64,000 nucleotides of DNA from Diadema setosum (taxonomy: Eukaryota > Echinodermata > Echinoidea > Diadematoida > Diadematidae). Location of the stretch: assembly GCF_964275005.1 (NCBI RefSeq), contig NC_092692.1, positions 12,820,764 to 12,884,763 of the forward strand, in the 5' to 3' direction. The notes beneath the pieces are model-generated. The model worked only from the letters and a program-made list of their open reading frames with translations. It did no database searches and was not told the origin of the DNA. The translations under genes and the position numbers were made by a program. Shown here piece after piece: positions 13,349 to 20,100 of the stretch (the first letter of the stretch is position 1; every line of letters begins with the position of its first letter).

Positions 13349-16300
13349 AGCAAAAAAGAAAGTAAACACTTTTTAGAATTCATATTTTTATAGAAAAGCT
13401 TGATGAAAATCAATGACTTACATACCATATTAAAGGGGATAGCTAGTAACTGATCAGTGGGAATTAGTGGGAATGCTGGGGAATGATTGTTCCAATCTTT
13501 GTGGGATTCATTTAAAGGGAACGCAAACCCAAAGAGCAATGTGGATTGAGTGAAAGCAGCAACATTAGCAGAACACATCAGCGAAAGTTTGAAGAAAATC
13601 GGACAATCGATGCAAAAGTTATGAATCTTTAAATTTTTGGTGTTGGACCCGCTGGATGAGGAGACTGCTGGAGGTTATGACGTATAAGTGGACAACAATA
13701 TAAAGAAAATAAATTATAAAGAAAACTCCACTAAAATTCATTTATCATGAAAATTACAAATTCCATCAACTTGATACTGACATATGTTAAGGGTAGCAAT
13801 TATTTCCCCTGCTTTCTGAAAGCGGTTAGTCAAGTGCTCTTTCATAATGCTAGAAAAGTGAATTTCTGTTGAATTTTCTATATATTTTCTTTGTATTGTT
13901 GTCCACTCATACGTCATAACCTCTAGTAGTCTCCTCATCCAGCGGTTCCAACACCAAAACTTTAAAAAATCATAACTTTTGCATCGATTGTCCGATTTTC
14001 CTAAAACTTTCACTGATGTATTCTACTAATGTTGCTGCTTTCACTCAATCCACATTGCTCTTAGGGTTTGCGTTCCCTTTAAGAGTACATTGTATATCTA
14101 TTGTCTTGTGAAAATTGCTTCAGAATGGTCTCATATTCAAGTAATGTGCAGTTCAATGTTTCCAGGTTTGCATGCCCGGGCGATCGTTAACGGGTCGTTC
14201 TGACCTGGAAACATTAAACTGCACATTACTTAAATATGAGACCATTCTGAAGCAAATAATTTTCACACATCAATAGATATATAATGTACTCTTAAATGAA
14301 TCCCACAAGGATTGGAACAATCATCCCCCAGCATTCCCACTGATTCCCTGATCAGTTACTAGCCATCCCCTTAAAAGGTAATTTTATTGGCCATCAACCT
14401 GTTAGGTCAATATAAATGGACATTTCACGCATGAGTGAAAACATTCATTTTTGTCCTCCAAGGCACAAAAATAAATGTCGCAAAAAATGACATGTTGGTT
14501 TTCATTTGCAAATGCCCTTTACGATGACAATGATAAGAAAAGACCAGTTAAACACAATGGAAGACATGAATGAAATAGTTAAAATAAGTTTTCGTTCTAT
14601 TTACCTCTTCATAACCTCGAACAAAATCAAAGTGGGAAACTAAAAGGGAAAAATTAAAATTTTCTACCAACTCTAACCTCAAAATGAAAATGGGAGTAAG
14701 GCCACAAAGATGGTTAAATGCACAGAATATCTTTATTTAATCTTTTAGTTGTCTAATTTTAGAATTCATGAGACAAATTTAAGAATCAAATATTACTTAC
14801 AATCTTCCCAATATCAGAAATCGAATAAAATTTCTATCATTTTTGTTAATATTGCTTCTCTTATTTCATTTGAATTTCGATTTGGCAGTAGATTCTTCAT
14901 TTTCCTCCATTATTTTAAACCTTTATTGATATTTTTCGCTTCAAGGAATATTATAGAGATCATAGCTTTATTTCTGCAACTTACTTCATTTTTGTTATTT
15001 GTTAAAATTTGTCTTTTCTTCTTATTGTTTCAGGGAAGAGCACTTACGCATGAATGATGACTTGTTCATTTTAGCAATTTTTACTTTTGTGCCTTGAAAG
15101 AGAAATACAAAAGGTGTTAACTCGTTCGCAAAGTATTTTTTTTTTTATCAACCTACCATGTTGAATACCTTTCATATTGTGTATAATACATCAACTGTTA
15201 GCCAAAGAGCTATGAAAAATATAAACTGGGAAAAGTGTTTATTTTCCTTTTTTTTTTTTTTTTTTTTGCTGAGTGTATATATATTATATATTCATTTATG
15301 CGATTGATAGGTGGGGAAAAATAAAATATCAGCACCTTTTTGTGGAAGATAGTCAGGATGGTATCGTTGCATATACTTTCCAACTGGGAGAACTAGAATG
15401 ACTATGACAACAGGTACACCAACGAGTAGTCCAATGATGAGTCCCAAATTATCTGGTTTTCCTAAAGTTTGATATTGACATAATCATAGGCAAAGTTAAA
15501 ACATTTAATCATTATAAGGTCATTGCAAGTGTAATTGCTATCTCGTTAATATAAGAACGATATTATTTCTGTGTTCTGCTTGTGTTTGTGTAGTGACAAG
15601 GAGGTACACATTGTCTATTTTTTCTCTCTCTTTACAGAACAAAATCAATTATCATCTTTATGAAGGTATGCATGTTTTGTGATAATAAATAAACGATTAT
15701 TTGAGGATGTGGCCAAGCAATTAGCTTACTCAATTTCTAAATCTGAATATAAACATCTGTGTATAAGTATTAGTTTATTTATTAATGATTATTCAGTTGT
15801 GGTGGAAGAAGCTATTGAAAGTCACAACCCGTTATCATTCAGAAATACAAATTTGACACTGCTTCACGAAACCTGATGTAGGTAGAACTGTGATTTCTGC
15901 GGTTGAAGTTCCATTCAGCGAGTCACCGGTAGCAACGCATATGAAAGTTTGCTCTGCCCCATGTTTAGCTGCAACAATGATTGTCTCGAACCTCTCGTAT
16001 GTGTCGTCAGAAAGTGTTATCTGCAGCGAACCGACGGAATTCAGTCTCTTTCCCGACTCTTCGACCCACAGCATGGAAATGTTTGGTTTGAATCCACTAA
16101 CGACACACGTTAAGTTAGAGGAAGGAGTGTTGGAGGGAGTTTGGTACATACATCGGCTATGATGGGACTGACTCTTATCGACGCATTCCTCGATTATATG
16201 TCTTGATGCTTTTGCTAGGGAAACGAGAAAGATTTTAAATTTTAAATGATACATCGTTGCATTCAAGTTCGATCTTTTTTCAGAAATTAGCTGAAACAAC

Positions 16301-17075
16301 GATCATTTACTTTATTTTTTTTTTGTTGAGAACATGAGGAGTTATACGATATCGCTAACATTTTGACATAAACATAATATTATATCTAATCTTGACATAA
16401 CAATATAAAGTGTTGCCACAGCACACTTGATATTCCATATCTCTCGTCACGATTGTCACAACTATCATCTATGTTCTATTATAGTTCGGACTTACTAATG
16501 TCGCTTACATAATAACGTATCCCAGAACTGAATTAAACACCGATCTCACAAAATAAAGCTTCTGGAATTCGATAATTTCAGCTTTTACGACCAGTCACGT
16601 TCTCTCTTTGTATAAAAATACCGATTGTATTAAACTAATATTGCTATTGCCATCAACATTTTCTTTGTTATTCATATGGCGCAATATATAAAAAATGACA
16701 ATGCATAGGGCCCTGTGTCGTTTCTGTCACTCTTTTATTTAAATAGCCACTTTCCCTCTTCCACACGTGATATAGATTCATATCTTTTTTTATGTTATAA
16801 AAAAAATCAAAACAGAAACAACGACACGAGCTATTGTATCTGATTAGTTATTCCAAAGGTTCGTTATTCTGATCGTTCGTCAATTCGAAAATGAAATAAT
16901 ATTCGTATTAAATTCCGAAAACTGAATAATCTTTGGCGAAGAATGGCTCATCCTGATGATTGTAGAATACAGGAAAGGACGGCCAACACGGAGGAGTAAA
17001 TATATTTCTTTGTTCATCAATATTGTTTATTCTGTTTCTCTGTTATCACTTGTATTGTTTTGCAAATGCCGAATA

Positions 17076-17128
<53 letters not shown>

Positions 17129-20100
17129 TTACGATTCCAGTTCTTCAATAAGCGTGAATATCATGTGTGTCTGTGCGTGTATTATGATATAATCACTTGT
17201 CTGTGCGGGGTCATTCCAGGAGACCGACACCGATGTGAGTCATACAGCCCACGAGTTCGACACTGAAAAAAAGAAAAGTTGCATGAGTTATACATCCCAC
17301 GAGTCATACAGCCCATGAGTTTGACACTCGGCAAAAAGAGCCTATGAGTTCAACACTATAGGTAAAACAACCAACGAGTTCGGCATTATTACAAGGGGCT
17401 TTAATGAATCGGTCTTGTGGGCCTTGCTTACTTATATAGTGTAGAACTCATGGACTGTATGATTCATGGATGTCGAACTCGTGACGTATACCCGTCTATG
17501 CGTGGGGAGTGTGGATTTCTGTGTTTCTATTCAATTTCTTTTGCTTGATATCCTAATATTATATTATTTTTGGATTACAATAACGCATTTTGTCACTGAA
17601 TGAAGTTTATTTCATTTTCGGAATTACAAATCTTCTTTCATTTCGGATTAAAGAACCTTGTTTCACTTTCGGATTAACGAACATTTGGAATGATGAATTG
17701 CAACCGCTTCTGCCTATACTTCATACGGGTCCTTCAAAGGAAAAGTTTGCTTGCTTGCTTAGCCACAGAAACTTGCGTGTCAATGATGTCAGCTACCTTA
17801 ATAGACAGTTCTGGCTTTTCATCGTCGATCTTCGTGTAGTAAAATTATCAAAATTATAGAACTATACAATTCGTTACGCCATCCAACAACGCCCTTATGA
17901 ATCCCGAATCCACGTACCTGAAAATGAATATTCTTTAGCTATGCGTGAAGTAATTTCAATAAAATTATTATTTTTACATTAATTTCTTGAAATAAAATTT
18001 CCATTTAAACTTGCCCACACACATACACAAACATGTATGTTTTTATGTATATAATATGTAAACATATAAATGAATAGAAGAAACATATTGGAAAGTGTCA
18101 TGCATGGTGACAAAAGATTACTTACAGCCAACCGTCACTAGGGTGGAATTCTCAATAACTTGCAAATTCTTCAGCGCTACCTGACAACAATAGCGACCCT
18201 CATCTGCCACCTCTAGGTCGGTGATGACGAGGCTGAAGTTCTTGTCGATGGCGAACCGTTCCTCCCAGCTCTCAAATTTGTCATCGTAGAATCCAGCCTT
18301 TGTCTCCTGCTGATGCGAGCTGCTCTCCTTGAACCAGACCACACCGACAGGCTCCTCCTTGAAGTCGCACTGCAGTCGGATGTTTTCCCCCTTCCATCCC
18401 TGCAAGTTTGGGGCCGTGCCAACGACTGGGGCTAGACGATGGAAATGGAAATGGGGGTAAGTTCATGACATTAGCAATAGATACATTGTTATAATGTAAC
18501 TTGACAGTGTAACATAATTATGTATGCATGCTAAGTGCATGATGTTGTGGTACATGTACAAACAAGCTGTTCGATGTTAGAGCAGTCCTGTAAAAATATT
18601 TTTTGTCCCCGCCGAACGAGTTCGAGCAGGGGACTATATGAAACGGGCTCCTTACGTGTGTGTGTCCGTGTGTCCGTGTGTTCGTGTGTGTGTGCGTCCG
18701 TGTGTGATCAAAATGTTCAATTTGCTACTTCTCTGTCATTTATGAGCCAATTTTGATTCTGTTTGCTTTATATGATAGCACTACATGGGAGCTTTGAAAC
18801 TTCTACACAGAATTTCAGTTGTGACCTTTGACCTTGACCTTTGACCTATATTGTACATTTTGCTACAAAATGCTACTCCTTCGCCATTTCTAACCCGATT
18901 TCGATTCCGTTTGCTTTATGTGATGGCACTAAGTGAGGGCTTCAAAACGTCTTCACAGAATTTTGACCTTTGACTTCTTTGACCTTTGACCTTGATTTTT
19001 GACCTGTATTGTACATTTTGCTACAAAATGCTACTCCTTCGCCATTTCTAACCCGATTTCGATTCCGTTTGCCTTATGTGATGGCACTAGGTGAGGGCTT
19101 CAAAACTTCTACACAGAATTTTGACCTTTGACTTCTTTGACCTTTGACCTTGATTTTTCACCTATATTGTACATTGGCTACAAAATGCTACTCCTTCGCC
19201 ATTTCTAACCCGATTTCGATTCCGTTTGCTTTATGTGATAGCACTAGGTGAGGGCTTCAAAACTTCTGCACAGAATTTTGACCTTTGACTTCTTTGACCT
19301 TTGACTTTGATTTTTGACCTATATTGTACATTTTGCTACAAAATGCCACTTCCGGCGGGGACATATATTACGCACCGCGTAATTTCTACTTTTCCTTGTT
19401 TGATATATCATTCATCAATTTGGATTATTTACACTTCTGTTAATTCATCGTCTTCTTTCACTTATTCCTAGTTGCACCATCCTGCATCAATAAACCTATC
19501 TGTAGCCTTTGTCCTCATCTACATAACTCTGATAATCAAATTGGTTTTACCGGTATCAAGACTTTGATGACACGTTGATATCTATGTATATTTTCGATGA
19601 ACTTTGGACATATAGAATTGGTTGTTCAAGTTACTTTGCTGACATTACATTGATACAAACCCATATAACATTAATGCTTCTTGAACAAGCCCATTTATAC
19701 TGGTTTCCGATGTTAGGACAGAATAAATCATTTCACTTTGACATCTGCCAGTGCATTTGGCGTCAGTCTTTACAACCATTATTAGTATATATGATCGTAT
19801 GCCCACCATTCTCATTTTAAAAATGCACATTTTCTCCCGTAATGTGCTTTGTTAGCAGTTCAGCGGTGCCCTTGTACCCGTGTATAGCGAAACGATTTTT
19901 TTTTTTTTATGATGCTCTCATCGCCTATGTATACACATGATACATGTAAAATGTAATTCCTTCAAATGAAATGCAAACATTCGGAGAACTTATGATGTAA
20001 TTTTAATTGGTGCAACGGACTTTTCCACAAGCAGCACCTTACATTCTCTCCTGCTCTCCTACGCGTCTCATGCTGACTGCCCAGAATCACTATACAGTTC

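Larger units (their letters stand above)
11986..15335. other. Intron between TM and NACHT exons
   Basis: Holds a threefold tandem of about 28 bp near 12399-12470 (core TTCAAGATAAGGTGAAACA), an (AT)n tract, and a nested pair of palindromic elements at 13434-14370. An acceptor-like site before 12780 opens only a short frame with no recognised domain. No CARD or DEATH exon was seen. Confidence 0.45.
16215..18125. other. Intron between the two Ig exons
   Basis: Contains an (AAT)n microsatellite and the inverted-repeat segment at 17222-17485 (both listed). No other exon was recognised. Confidence 0.45.

Noticed and set aside
16956-17192. Poly-asparagine frame
   Set aside because: Translation of an (AAT)n microsatellite.
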